Shown piece by piece: positions 35,297 through 44,024 of a DNA stretch of 64,000 bases (positions are counted from its first letter, which is position 1; every line of letters begins with the position of its first letter). A program made the position numbers and the translations under genes. The stretch comes from an uncultured Colwellia sp. (lineage in GTDB: Bacteria > Pseudomonadota > Gammaproteobacteria > Enterobacterales > Alteromonadaceae): NCBI GenBank assembly GCA_913058395.1, contig CAJXQI010000004.1, positions 206,708 through 270,707 of the forward strand. Reading direction: 5' to 3'. The notes below the pieces were generated by a model, which saw nothing but the letters and a program-made list of their open reading frames with translations, did no database searches and was not told the origin of the DNA.

Positions 35297-35878
35297 TTAC
35301 TTACCAACTTCCTGCCAATTACTTGCTAATAACCCGTAGTCATATTGATCTGTCCATTCATCACCCATAAGATAATGATCTTTAAAAAAAGCTTCTCTTT
35401 TAAAGCCTAGTTTTTCCATGACTCGATACGAAGAAATGTTTCTTGGATCGCATTTAGCAACAATTTTGAAAAAACCAAGTTCTTTGATGATGTAATCAAT
35501 CAGTAAACTTGCCGCTTCTGTACAAATTCCTCGGCCGGCTGCTTTTTCACTCAAGCGATAACCAATTTCAGCACGTTGGTGCTCCCAATCTTCTATACGA
35601 AATACTACCTCACCAACAAGCGTGTCATCTTCTTGTAAGCAAATAACTAAGCCGTTCCAATGTCCTGACGCTAAATTCCACGGTTTTGAAAGCTGCATAA
35701 CAATTTCCATTGTTTCTTCATCACTTTCAGGCGGGCGAATATAACGGCAATTTTCGGGATCTTGTCGATATACTTTTATTACAAGGTAATCTGCTCTAGT
35801 TGCCGGCCTAAGGTAAATGTTTTTGGATGATAATGCAGGAGCCAAATGTTGTTCATTTAACTCTATTTTCATAGCCAT
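35297..35878 (-). CDS. GNAT-family acetyltransferase (RimJ/RimL-like)
   Basis: The 193-residue protein has the RimJ/RimL-type GNAT layout: NIYLRPATRADYLVI at the start, EVVFRIEDWEHQRAEIGYRLSEKAAGRGICTEAASLLIDYII with the acetyl-CoA loop AAGRGIC, and CDPRNISSYRVMEKLGFKREAFFKDHYLMGDEWTDQYDYGLL at the end. Enzymes of this group acetylate the N-termini of ribosomal proteins, or small amines such as antibiotics and spermidine. The substrate is not predictable. It precedes the PQQ-repeat gene by 37 bases on the same strand. Confidence 0.88.
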   Translation of the reverse strand: MAMKIELNEQHLAPALSSKNIYLRPATRADYLVIKVYRQDPENCRYIRPPESDEETMEIVMQLSKPWNLASGHWNGLVICLQEDDTLVGEVVFRIEDWEHQRAEIGYRLSEKAAGRGICTEAASLLIDYIIKELGFFKIVAKCDPRNISSYRVMEKLGFKREAFFKDHYLMGDEWTDQYDYGLLASNWQEVGK

Positions 35879-35892
35879 GTGCTTTGGTCTTA

Positions 35893-36363
35893 TTATTGAT
35901 GAGTGTTGGCTTTATTTTGCGCACGATATAATTGAATTGTAAATGATTTTTCTGCTTTACCACTTACTATCACCTGTAAGGCATTACTGCTTATTTGTCG
36001 GTACTCAATTTTGTTTGGAAAGTCATGTTGCATATTTTCAAAAACAAATTGTTTATTTTTACAATGGTTAAGTTTAAAAGCGATAGGCAACGGATTATGC
36101 GAAACTTTAGCTAGGTAGAACACTTCATCAGTCATTTTTACTAACCTTAGTGACTCGCTGCTGCTATTCGTTTTTCCTTGGCCTTCAAATGTATCATCAC
36201 TGACTTTTTGCCAAATTTCATTTACGAAACTTGCTGACTTATCCGTTTGCCATTCTCCAATAAGCCAATTTAATGGGGTTAATGAAGAAAAGGTGTTTGC
36301 ATGGATGTTAGTGCTAATCAATAGACTGATGAGTAACAAGGCATTCGTGACTAATTTTGTCAT
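35893..36363 (-). CDS. exported DUF6265-like protein
   Basis: The 156-residue protein has a signal peptide (cleavage near IHA-N, residue 22). Then come LNWLIGEWQTDKSASFVNEIWQKVSDDTFEGQG and FVFENMQHDFPNKIEYR, matching the lipocalin-like DUF6265 family (W.IG.W, E.W, FEN..HDFP). The function is unknown. It lies 14 bases upstream of the RimJ-like gene and 24 bases downstream of a small coiled-coil gene, so these form a same-strand run that may be one transcript. Confidence 0.8.
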   Translation of the reverse strand: MTKLVTNALLLISLLISTNIHANTFSSLTPLNWLIGEWQTDKSASFVNEIWQKVSDDTFEGQGKTNSSSESLRLVKMTDEVFYLAKVSHNPLPIAFKLNHCKNKQFVFENMQHDFPNKIEYRQISSNALQVIVSGKAEKSFTIQLYRAQNKANTHQ

Positions 36364-36387
36364 GATGTTATTAATGCTCCGAAAATA

Positions 36388-36627
36388 CTAATTGTTCTGC
36401 GCTAAATGATAGTACTTAGGAGCTAACTTTTTTTCAATTTTTGTTAATCGTAGCTGTAGTTTTTTATTTGTTGAGTTGGATGTAGTAAGTTGTATTTGTA
36501 AATCATCAACTTGCGCTTGCAAATGTTGGTTGTTGCTTTGATGTGTTTTGTAGATGCTAATTTGAAATAGCAAAATGAATGTCGTTGTTAATAGTAATAT
36601 GGTTGGTAAATTAACTAAGTTTTTCAT
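36388..36627 (-). CDS. small single-span membrane protein with coiled coil
   Basis: This is a 79-residue protein not recognised by family. It has one N-terminal membrane helix (about 8-24), then a predicted coiled coil rich in Gln, Leu and Asn (LQAQVDDLQIQLTTSN, KKLQLRLTKIEKKL). The start is well supported by AAGGAAAG 4 bases upstream. It may be an adaptor or assembly protein; no partner is obvious. Confidence 0.65.
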   Translation of the reverse strand: MKNLVNLPTILLLTTTFILLFQISIYKTHQSNNQHLQAQVDDLQIQLTTSNSTNKKLQLRLTKIEKKLAPKYYHLAQNN

Positions 36628-36834
36628 CGACTTTCCTTGTTAATAAGATCAGTTATGTGGATAACAAAAATCTAGGTTATAAAAGCAAGGTAGGCTGCAG
36701 CGATAAAAGAGTTCTATTACTATAAAAAAATTTTATTAGAAAAGAGAATAGGGATAAATTTTTTGTTGAGGACTATGCTGGTAACTATTATTAAAGTGAG
36801 CGCAAACTATTGCGCCCCGATAACATTGAAGGTG

Positions 36835-37062
36835 TTAATCTCCATATTCGATGAAGTAGTCACATTGTGATTGTGACACTCCTCGTTCTTCACAATAGGA
36901 GTGTCTTTTATATTTTTGGTAGGTGCTAAAACTCATAGTAAGCAACGTGAAAATAATAATAGGGGCAATAACCCAGTTTAATAGATTCATTCCTATGGTC
37001 GTTAAGTTTGTATCTAAGACTAAGCTAGATAACTTTTTTGCCAAACTTCTAATTGTTGCCAT
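36835..37062 (-). CDS. small membrane protein of unknown function
   Basis: This is a 75-residue protein with one clear hydrophobic helix (NWVIAPIIIFTLLTMSF, about 29-45). A cytoplasm-like basic stretch follows with two cysteines (CEERGVSQSQCDYF). I do not recognise it. No ribosome site is clear, so the start and even the reality of the gene are less certain than for its neighbours. Confidence 0.45.
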   Translation of the reverse strand: MATIRSLAKKLSSLVLDTNLTTIGMNLLNWVIAPIIIFTLLTMSFSTYQKYKRHSYCEERGVSQSQCDYFIEYGD

Positions 37063-37121
37063 AGCGCTTAAATCACTTTAATTATTAAACATTAATTTCA
37101 CAGAAAAATTTCAAGCTAAGG

Positions 37122-37457
37122 CTATAACTTATCAGCAAACTTTTTACATTTTTTAATTGGAATTAACCATGCTGTTTTCTTTTCTTTTACTAATGCTTTG
37201 ATGTAACCACCGCCGCCTAATTTATCACGACTAATTTCATCAGCTTTTGCTTTTAGTTTGATCGCACGAATTAGCATGCCTTTATCAGCCAATTTTTTTG
37301 AACAAACTTCATATTTTGCAGCAAAACTAGCGGCAACTTTTTCGTCAAAGCCAGCGTGCGCGGTAGACGCCATTCCTAAACTAAGTACGGCACTTAATAC
37401 AACACCTGATGCGGTATTTAACGCTAATTTTTGAATGATTGTTTTTACGTTATTCAT
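37122..37457 (-). CDS. small exported protein of unknown function
   Basis: The 111-residue protein has a classical signal peptide (hydrophobic core LSAVLSLGMAS, cleavage at AHA-G, about residue 35). The mature part is basic and lysine-rich with two cysteines (VCSKKL, KKCKKF) that could form a disulphide. AGAGTAAG lies upstream of the ATG. It is not recognised by family; a small periplasmic basic protein is all that can be said. Confidence 0.65.
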   Translation of the reverse strand: MNNVKTIIQKLALNTASGVVLSAVLSLGMASTAHAGFDEKVAASFAAKYEVCSKKLADKGMLIRAIKLKAKADEISRDKLGGGGYIKALVKEKKTAWLIPIKKCKKFADKL

Positions 37458-37709
37458 AATTCTTACTCTTACAGTGTTTGATAAAATGTATTATCCTCTT
37501 ATTTGGAGGGAAAACAGTTAAAAACCCTCTTTAAATTGTTATGAATTGTACAGAGTAAACAATATTGCTTAATTTGCTGATACGATTGCCCAATCATCAT
37601 CAAGCGTTGATAGGAGCTGTCTGTTTAAAAAAAGCAGCTAACCTATGGTGATTAGGTGTAATTAATTTGATGACACTCATTAATAGTTTTGAATGTTAGG
37701 AGAACTGCT

Positions 37710-38108
37710 GTGGATCACAGTAACGATATAGATGAACAAGAAGTAATGGAAAGCTTTCGTAAAATGAAGCGCCATGTGGGTATTGTTTATTTTATGAATA
37801 CGTTAAGACATGACTCATATCGTGATATTGATGATCCTAACTATCGAGATCCGACTAATGCTGAGGTAGTAGAAGTTATTGATACTATGGCTTTTCTTGG
37901 TTTTAAGAAAACAGATGTTGCGAAGTTGTTAGGTATTAGAACGGCCAGTAAAGATAAAACAAAAACACTTCGAAAATGGTGTGAAGGGGAGCCTGATGCG
38001 TTATCAAGCATTCCTTATTCCTCATGGGTTCACCTTTTGGTATTAAGTGGCAAAAAATGTTTGGTGAATGTAGTTCCCGAAGAAGGTTGGGCTCGAAATT
38101 TACCGTGA
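37710..38108 (+). CDS. helix-turn-helix-like protein of unknown function
   Basis: The 132-residue protein has a central segment, EVVEVIDTMAFLGFKKTDVAKLLGI, that reads like a helix-turn-helix, followed by KTKTLRKWCEGEP. The end contains IPYSSWVHLLVLSGKKC. It may bind DNA, but no family is recognised. The start is GTG because AGGAG lies exactly 7 bases upstream; a TTG-started version seven codons longer has no ribosome site. A GNAT gene follows 73 bases later on the same strand. Confidence 0.6.
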   Translation: MDHSNDIDEQEVMESFRKMKRHVGIVYFMNTLRHDSYRDIDDPNYRDPTNAEVVEVIDTMAFLGFKKTDVAKLLGIRTASKDKTKTLRKWCEGEPDALSSIPYSSWVHLLVLSGKKCLVNVVPEEGWARNLP

Positions 38109-38181
38109 TGAAATATGCCACTTCTTTTTGAATATGTTTTGAATATGTTTTGAATTGCTAGGGTAAAAGTATAGGGAAGAT

Positions 38182-38649
38182 ATGAACAATAAAATTAACA
38201 TTCGTACGGCTTCAGAAAAAGACTATCAGTTTATCTATGAGCTTTCACCACGTTTAGCGGAAGTCGCAAATTTAGCGTGGCATAGTGAAGAGGTAATACA
38301 AACCATGCAAGATGGATACATCAATGCTGTTTTAAATGATACATCTGTGCCTTTTACATTATTGATAGCAGAATATAGTGAAACCTCTTTAAGCTTTATT
38401 CATGTGAAAGCGCACAAAGATGAAATTTCTGAAGAGATGTGCGCCATGGTAACATTATTGGCGGTTTCACCCTCTGGCCAAGGTAAAGGTATTGGCAAAT
38501 TATTAATGCAAGCTGCTGAACAATGGACGAAGCAACAAGGCTATCGATTATTACACTTAGAGGTTTTTGCTAATAATGACAATGCCCAAGGCTTTTATAA
38601 TAACCTTGGGTTTAAGCCTGAAATGATGACGATGGTGAAAGCGCTGTAA
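38182..38649 (+). CDS. GNAT-family N-acetyltransferase
   Basis: The 155-residue GNAT has MVTLLAVSPSGQGKGIGKLLMQAAEQW with the acetyl-CoA loop GQGKGIG, and LHLEVFANNDNAQGFYNNLGFKPEMMTMVKAL as the C-terminal part. The substrate is unknown. AGGGA lies 5 bases before the ATG. Its last codons are closely matched by a broken copy at 42.5 kb, so a paralogue of this gene once existed nearby. The coding sequence near the end contains a hairpin (CCCAAGG/CCTTGGG) that is coincident with codons and not counted as a terminator. Confidence 0.88.
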   Translation: MNNKINIRTASEKDYQFIYELSPRLAEVANLAWHSEEVIQTMQDGYINAVLNDTSVPFTLLIAEYSETSLSFIHVKAHKDEISEEMCAMVTLLAVSPSGQGKGIGKLLMQAAEQWTKQQGYRLLHLEVFANNDNAQGFYNNLGFKPEMMTMVKAL

Positions 38650-39016
38650 CCATACTCATTTCAACTACTATATTAATGGCAGATACTATTTTAAATCAGA
38701 GGGCTCCTAAGAAGGTGGATATTTATTTGTCTTTAAATAATATGGATATATTTTTTATACAGATATTTATCTGACTCATTTTTTAATAATAATTTTTAGT
38801 TTTAGCATTTATTCAGATAATAACGGCTTAGATTTTAGGAAGCACGAATTTTACATACCCAAGGCACTTAAATATATAATTTCAGAGTTAATGCCACTAC
38901 GAATGTAATGGTTTTCTCGGCAACTGCTCCTGCATTACTCAAATATCCTACATCAGTGTGGGAGCCTTATCGACTTGCTGAACCCCGCAGCTTCAGGACA
39001 TTTGGGTATAGGTACG
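38650..39016. other. 367-base gap with a GC-richer block, possible dispersed repeat
   Basis: No gene is convincing. The last 100 bases (about 38910-39010) are richer in GC than their surroundings and read like a fragment of a dispersed intergenic repeat I associate with marine gammaproteobacteria (GGCAACTGCTCCTGCATTAC, AGCTTCAGGACATTTGGGTA). The single copy here cannot prove this. The block runs up to the 3' end of the CadC-like gene. Confidence 0.35.
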
Positions 39017-41113
39017 TTAATAAAGCTCAATCAAATCTTTTTTTAATGCATTCATATGTGTCATTAATAACTTTTCATTGTTAACGTCGCTGACATATCT
39101 GGCACTTTTAGGCAGTTGTGCAATGATTTCAAACGCATCAAATGTTAATGAGTAGGTCCATAATTGCATTTTTTTGTTTATACCCATTAAGCTATGAGCT
39201 GTCATTGCTACACGATTTTGCTCTAATTGATTATATAAGGCTTTTAACTCTTTTAATTCTTCTCCTTGAGTGCCTTGAAGCCAAAATCGTTGGCTAGTAT
39301 CGAGAAAAACTAGCTGACGATTATCTGTAATATTAGCCCACACAGCATTTTTAGCGTTTAGCTTAGTGAACTGTGCCGATTTAAGGTTGAAAAGGTATAG
39401 TTGTTCATCACCATCTTCTCGGGCAAGTACTAATAATTCATTTACACTATACCATTGCATTATGTTATGTATCGGTAGCTTAGTACTAACAATGTCAAAC
39501 TGGCCGTTTAAGCTAAAAATATATAAGCTATCTTTTGCTATAGTAGCAATCCTCTTACCTGAAGGAGACCATGCAATGTCTTTGCTTTGTATTCCTCCGT
39601 CCAAGCGGCTTATCTGAAATTGATGATCACCGTCATAAGTCCATAATTGACGTTTACCTGTTCGTTTAGAGGTGAAGGAAATTAATTCCCCGTTTGGTTG
39701 GAATTTAGGATTATCCTCACTCTGGTTCGATCTTGAAAAATGAAATTTACTTAATTTTATTGGCTCTTTTTTACTATCAATATCAGTGAGGTTTAACATT
39801 ATATTATCTGTGTCGGCGATCACTTCAGTCGCTACAACTCGTTGATTTAGTGAACTGTAACTAGGGTTATATAATCCATGTCTTTCAGCCATGTTGATTT
39901 TCTGAATTTCACCATTTTCAAATAACTGATAAAGACCATTTGATGTAGACGTTATTAAGTGCTCACCTGATGGGTGGTATTGAACCGAGAGATAGTTTAA
40001 AGCCGATATTCCATCTGGCAGTATTATCTGCTTGCTCGATTTAATATTCCCTTGTAGGTCAACAATATCAAGCTGATGAGTATTTGTTTTTGAAATACTC
40101 AAAATGGCAAGTTTTTCCTTCTTAAGGTCAACGTCATATTCATATATATAGCTATTTTCAGCTTGGTATATATCGTGTATTACGTCTGTTTTTGGGTTAT
40201 ATAACTGTAATGATGACTTTTCATTATTAGCGTGTATGAAAGCAATCTGCCCGTGTGGTAACCATTTAGCTTGCCAAATAGGATTTTTTCCACATGCTAA
40301 TCGGTTAACAGGAGTTTGGGGTGTTGTTATACCATCAATTACCGTTAAAGACTTTACTGACCAACAATAGTCGAGCGAATTATCTTCATGTGGACAGCCT
40401 TTGCGCTCAACAAAGGTAATTTGATTGCCATCAGGAGACCAATTCGGTTTACCATAAATACCCGCTACGTCAGTCAATTGGTACTCTTTTTGACTGACAA
40501 GATCTTTTGTCCATAAATTGCTGTAGCAATTATTGATATGTCTTTGAAATAGAATAAAACGTCCGTCAGCTGAGTAACTACCATTAGACTCCCAATCATC
40601 ACTACTTGTTATTATATTTGCTTTTGAAAAGTGTATCTCTTGAGAATTTTGCAAGTTAAAGGTCGTACTGAAAGCGGCAATCAAGAGTGTAGTCAATAGT
40701 GCAATAAGTAAAATTCCCCGTCGTCTTAGGTCATTGTTTTCTATAGATTCTTCTGCATTTACTGACTTATTTGTTGAGGTAATTACATCACAAGGCGCTA
40801 AGGTAATATGTGCTTCTAAACTATAACCTTGTTTTGCATGAGTTTTGATGATTCTCGGTGATTTACTATCATCTTTAAAAGCTTGTCTTATCTGAAATAT
40901 ACACCGCTGCAATGTGTTGATCGTGACAACTCGATCGCTCCATACGCTTGCCATCAACTCATCAAAGCTCACTACTTGGCCTTGGTGCTCAACTAGCATT
41001 GATAATACGGCCATTACCTTAGGAGGGTAGCGACTAATTTTCTTATCTTTCGTTATTTGATTTCGAGAAAGATCGACATAGTAATCGTCAATAAAAAATT
41101 GAGCTTTATTCAT
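39017..41113 (-). CDS. CadC-like membrane regulator with TolB-type propeller
   Basis: The 698-residue protein has an OmpR-type winged helix at 1-105 (PPKVMAVLSMLVEHQGQVVSF, TLQRCIFQIRQAFKDD, IIKTHAKQGYSL), one membrane helix at about 134-152 (GILLIALLTTLLIAAFSTTF), and an extracytoplasmic propeller of TolB/PD40 blades (for example NGSYSADGRFILFQR, GKPNWSPDGNQITFVERKG, NPKFQPNGELISFTSKRTGKRQLW). This is the ToxR/CadC plan: a DNA-binding domain tethered to an outside sensor, here a propeller that would read a ligand or protein in the periplasm. It is divergent from an exported esterase gene, with palindromes between them, so it probably controls that gene. Confidence 0.88.
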   Translation of the reverse strand: MNKAQFFIDDYYVDLSRNQITKDKKISRYPPKVMAVLSMLVEHQGQVVSFDELMASVWSDRVVTINTLQRCIFQIRQAFKDDSKSPRIIKTHAKQGYSLEAHITLAPCDVITSTNKSVNAEESIENNDLRRRGILLIALLTTLLIAAFSTTFNLQNSQEIHFSKANIITSSDDWESNGSYSADGRFILFQRHINNCYSNLWTKDLVSQKEYQLTDVAGIYGKPNWSPDGNQITFVERKGCPHEDNSLDYCWSVKSLTVIDGITTPQTPVNRLACGKNPIWQAKWLPHGQIAFIHANNEKSSLQLYNPKTDVIHDIYQAENSYIYEYDVDLKKEKLAILSISKTNTHQLDIVDLQGNIKSSKQIILPDGISALNYLSVQYHPSGEHLITSTSNGLYQLFENGEIQKINMAERHGLYNPSYSSLNQRVVATEVIADTDNIMLNLTDIDSKKEPIKLSKFHFSRSNQSEDNPKFQPNGELISFTSKRTGKRQLWTYDGDHQFQISRLDGGIQSKDIAWSPSGKRIATIAKDSLYIFSLNGQFDIVSTKLPIHNIMQWYSVNELLVLAREDGDEQLYLFNLKSAQFTKLNAKNAVWANITDNRQLVFLDTSQRFWLQGTQGEELKELKALYNQLEQNRVAMTAHSLMGINKKMQLWTYSLTFDAFEIIAQLPKSARYVSDVNNEKLLMTHMNALKKDLIELY

Positions 41114-41193
41114 TTTTATACCGTAGGTCAGTGAAAAATCAGCGAGAAGTCAGCACGTTTCATTGTAAGTTTTAAAATTTTTTATTATCGTAA

Positions 41194-41250
41194 CACACTA
41201 AAATACATAAACTAATTTATGTAAGTAACCAATTCAACTAATTTAGTGTG
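41194..41250. promoter_or_regulatory. nested inverted repeats in the regulator-esterase gap
   Basis: CACACTAAA and TTTAGTGTG are 9-bp arms 57 bases apart end to end. Inside the left half, TACATAA-ACTAAT-TTATGTA is a tighter palindrome with 7-bp arms. They lie in the gap between the divergent CadC-like regulator and the esterase gene, about 80-160 bases from either start, and are candidate binding sites for the regulator. This is inferred from position only. Confidence 0.45.
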
Positions 41251-41351
41251 GCACTTGATAATAGAGTCATACTTATCTTTGTACTGAGGCTTCAAGTGGC
41301 TTGGGTATAGATGGGTTTTTAATCGTAATTTGCTTTACACAAGGGATTTTC

Positions 41352-42530
41352 ATGCGTTTTATTATATTGATACTTTTTATTTTTACTGCTGAACTCAGTG
41401 CATATTCTTCTGATGAAATTATTGGTAAAAAACTAATAGTACACTCGGAAATTATTGGTGAGGACAGGCCTATTTCTATATACATACCCGCAGGAATAAA
41501 AAAAGATGAATCCCTTTATGTTATATATTTACTTGATAGCCAACACCACTTTCATACGGTTACAGGTATCGTGCAGTCTTTAGTGGATTACAAGCAAATA
41601 CCACAAACTATGGTTGTTGGCATAGAAACAACAAACAGGCCTCGTGACTACCTACCCAAAGTGAATGGTGAACCTAAAACTAAATTTCAAGCATTTGCCT
41701 TATCTAAATGGCCTGATTCAGGGCAAGAAAAGTTTATGAAATTTCTCAAACAAGAACTATTTCCGTTTATTGAGAAAAACTATGCTACATACCCGCATCG
41801 AACACTTATAGGTCATTCAAATGGTGGAACATTGGCGCTGTCGGCGATGTATGAATATCCAGAGCTGTTTAATAATTACTTAGCCATCAGTGCAAATGGT
41901 TGGTGGAGCTCTGATGAAGTTGCTGAAAATTCGTTGAAATTAACTGATGAAACTCGCGCTAGTGAAAGGCTGTTTATCAGTGTGGCGGGTGAGGGGGGAC
42001 GATTTTATACCGGTACATTAGCATTACTGTCCAATATGGAAAAAAATAAACCTTCAAATCTAGCTTGGCAATTTAAACATTACCCTGAACGCAGCCATAT
42101 GAGTGGTATATTACCAGCAGTAAGTGAAGGGCTTGAATATCTTTATGATCATTTGAATTTTCGTATTACTCCTCAATTAGCCAAATATGCAAAAATTTCT
42201 GTCATCAAGAACTATTATTCTGAATTGTCGAAACAATCTGGTTTTAATATCCCAATTCCTATTAATACTTATGTCGCGTTTGCCGAGCAACAACAGATAA
42301 ATGAACGTAATGAAGCAGCACTTAATACACTTATTCAATTTACGGTTGATTATCCAGATTTACCTTACGCGCATATGAGCTTAGCTCAGGGTTACACCAA
42401 ATCAGCTATGTTTAAAAAAGCTTATGAGAATTTCAAGCTAGCGCTTAATGTAGCGAAGCGGCTAAAACTAGAAGAAAACACCATTGATGCATTACAAGAT
42501 ATGGTTAACAGTACTCAGGCAAAACTATAA
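41352..42530 (+). CDS. exported alpha/beta-hydrolase (esterase D-like) with TPR-like tail
   Basis: The 392-residue protein has a signal peptide (MRFIILILFIFTAELSA, cleavage near residue 17) and an esterase fold of the type in siderophore and S-formylglutathione esterases. LYVIYLLDSQHHFHTVTGIV is the first strand, GHSNGG holds the nucleophile S156, and FKHYPERSHMSG carries the probable catalytic histidine. The last 90 residues (NEAALNTLIQFTVDYPDLPYAHMSLAQGY) look like one or two TPR repeats. The start is placed at the ATG after AAGGG; a longer frame 51 bases upstream lacks a ribosome site and would bury the signal peptide. Confidence 0.85.
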   Translation: MRFIILILFIFTAELSAYSSDEIIGKKLIVHSEIIGEDRPISIYIPAGIKKDESLYVIYLLDSQHHFHTVTGIVQSLVDYKQIPQTMVVGIETTNRPRDYLPKVNGEPKTKFQAFALSKWPDSGQEKFMKFLKQELFPFIEKNYATYPHRTLIGHSNGGTLALSAMYEYPELFNNYLAISANGWWSSDEVAENSLKLTDETRASERLFISVAGEGGRFYTGTLALLSNMEKNKPSNLAWQFKHYPERSHMSGILPAVSEGLEYLYDHLNFRITPQLAKYAKISVIKNYYSELSKQSGFNIPIPINTYVAFAEQQQINERNEAALNTLIQFTVDYPDLPYAHMSLAQGYTKSAMFKKAYENFKLALNVAKRLKLEENTIDALQDMVNSTQAKL

Positions 42531-42544
42531 TATTGTAGGAAAGT

Positions 42545-42621
42545 AACGACAAACCCCAAGGTTTTTACAATAACCTCGGGGTTAATCTGAAATGATAAAT
42601 ATATTTAAAGCACTGCAGTAA
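42545..42621 (+). pseudogene. decayed C-terminal fragment of a GNAT acetyltransferase
   Basis: Read directly, this piece encodes NDKPQGFYNNLGVN and then, after one lost base, SEMINIFKALQ and a stop. The intact GNAT gene at 38.2 kb ends NDNAQGFYNNLGFKPEMMTMVKAL, and the DNA matches closely along the same stretch. The fragment covers only the last 25 or so codons, has a single-base deletion near base 585, and begins 15 bases after the esterase stop. It is a remnant of a GNAT paralogue whose front part is gone. It also forms a hairpin (AACCCC..GGGGTT) that could now serve as the terminator of the esterase gene. Confidence 0.75.
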
Positions 42622-42632
42622 CAGAGGGGTGA

Positions 42633-43334
42633 TTAAAACGCCCAACCAAGTACTAGTGATAAGTCTTTGACATCGTAATTATATGAGCCACTAACGTCAT
42701 TTTCATCGCTATAACTTTCTTTAATCGACAGTATTGAATACTCCACACCGAGATAAAAATTTTCTGTAAACCTATATTCAGCGCCTACGCCATAGTAAAA
42801 GTCGTTGCCGCTGACATCTTCGTTTCTTCGAGAACTAAAAACGGTCAAATGCTTAGGGGAGAATGTTCCAAACTCCCATCGAGCGATACCTACTCTAGCG
42901 TTGATTGATACGTTGCTAAGTAATTGCCATTGTCCTTTAACGCCAAGTCTTAAAGAGTCAATTTCTATTGGCAAAATTGCAGTATGAATGATGTCATACT
43001 CTGGTCCAAAGCAGCACGCTCCGCCGCTAGGTGTTCCAGGCAGTTGCGTTGGAGATCTAAGTTCTACTTTATTAGTAACACTACCATGATCGTACTTTGC
43101 TAACTCGAAAGTTAGATAATCAGTGTATTTGTAACCAACTCTAAATGCTAAAGACTTATCATCTAAATTAGATTCATATTTCTTTTCACTTTGATAATTT
43201 ACTGGCGTAGCATTTACTTTATGTTTTGATTGGCCAATCAAAATTTCTGAGATAAAACCTGACTCTGCGATTGCTGAAAATGATGTTGAGAAAAGCAGTG
43301 AGGAAAGTATTACCCCAGTGGTTAACTTGTTCAT
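42633..43334 (-). CDS. outer-membrane beta-barrel protein (OmpA/opacity-like)
   Basis: The 233-residue protein has a signal peptide (cleavage near AIAE-S, about residue 23). Amphipathic strands follow (LAFRVGYKYTDYLTFELAKYDH, LRLGVKGQWQLL, NARVGIARWEF, YYGVGAEYRFTENFYLGVEYSIL) and the protein ends LSLVLGWAF with a C-terminal phenylalanine, as outer-membrane barrels do. It looks like an eight-stranded barrel of the OmpA/OmpW/porin-like type. An odd loop holds GGACCFGPEYD with adjacent cysteines. AAGGAA precedes the ATG. The ligand is unknown. Confidence 0.8.
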   Translation of the reverse strand: MNKLTTGVILSSLLFSTSFSAIAESGFISEILIGQSKHKVNATPVNYQSEKKYESNLDDKSLAFRVGYKYTDYLTFELAKYDHGSVTNKVELRSPTQLPGTPSGGACCFGPEYDIIHTAILPIEIDSLRLGVKGQWQLLSNVSINARVGIARWEFGTFSPKHLTVFSSRRNEDVSGNDFYYGVGAEYRFTENFYLGVEYSILSIKESYSDENDVSGSYNYDVKDLSLVLGWAF

Positions 43335-43574
43335 TTAATTCCTTTTTATTTGTTAAGTTAGCGAGTTTAAAGTAGCCGATTTATTTTTGCGATGATCATA
43401 ATTTGATGTCGGCTTAAAATCAACGTGTTAATGTAAGTACTTGGTAGTTTCTATTGAAAATTTCCGATAAAATTCATAAAGGTAACTTAGAACATAGCAT
43501 TAAGATGCAGTTTAAACTGTTATATAAATTTGATGAGGTGTTAATGTTTAGCATTACTAATTTAGAGCATAACT

Positions 43575-44009
43575 ATGAGTGAACTTAGTGAAAGTAAAAA
43601 AGTAGCAAATTCCGGCAGCTGCTTATGTGGCAAAGTCAGCTTTAGTGTTGCGCAGTTTGAACCCTTAGTCGGGCATTGCCATTGTACTATGTGCCGAAAG
43701 TTTCACGGCGCGGCGTTTTCTACTTTTGTTGAAATAAAGCTTGAGCACTTAACTTGGCTAAATGGTGAAAGTGAATTAAGCGCTTACCAGGCTGACAACG
43801 GTACCGTACGAAAATTTTGTCAGCATTGTGGCTCTAGTTTACTGTTCATTTCTAGCTTTAATCAGCAAGCTAAAACCGTGGAAATAGCGTTAGCTTGCTT
43901 TGATGATTTAGAAACAGTAATGCCTGATGCCCATATCTATTTGGAAAGCAAGGTTGATTGGTATCAACCTCATGATGACTTAGCTAAATTTCAAGGTTAT
44001 CGAGAATAA
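43575..44009 (+). CDS. GFA family (glutathione-dependent formaldehyde-activating-like) protein
   Basis: The 144-residue protein has the zinc-binding cysteines of the GFA (CENP-V/GFA) fold: GSCLCGKVSF, GHCHCTMCRKFHGAAFSTF and FCQHCGSSL. The family binds two zinc ions and some members act on S-hydroxymethyl-glutathione, although that activity is disputed for most. The substrate is unknown. The gene runs convergent to rlmJ with only 15 bases between them. Confidence 0.9.
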   Translation: MSELSESKKVANSGSCLCGKVSFSVAQFEPLVGHCHCTMCRKFHGAAFSTFVEIKLEHLTWLNGESELSAYQADNGTVRKFCQHCGSSLLFISSFNQQAKTVEIALACFDDLETVMPDAHIYLESKVDWYQPHDDLAKFQGYRE

Positions 44010-44024
44010 TTACCATAGGTAAAT

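Noticed and set aside
36388..37457. Toxin-antitoxin or phage-type module made of the small genes
   Set aside because: The proteins are exported or membrane-anchored, are spaced apart and have no toxin or antitoxin motifs.
38125..38156. Short tandem repeat GAATATGTTTT in the gap before the GNAT gene
   Set aside because: It has only two copies of 11 bases in AT-rich sequence, with no evident role.
38593..38620. Hairpin CCCAAGG/CCTTGGG near the end of the GNAT gene as a terminator or attC
   Set aside because: It lies within conserved GNAT codons and has no R'/R'' core pair; codon conservation explains it.
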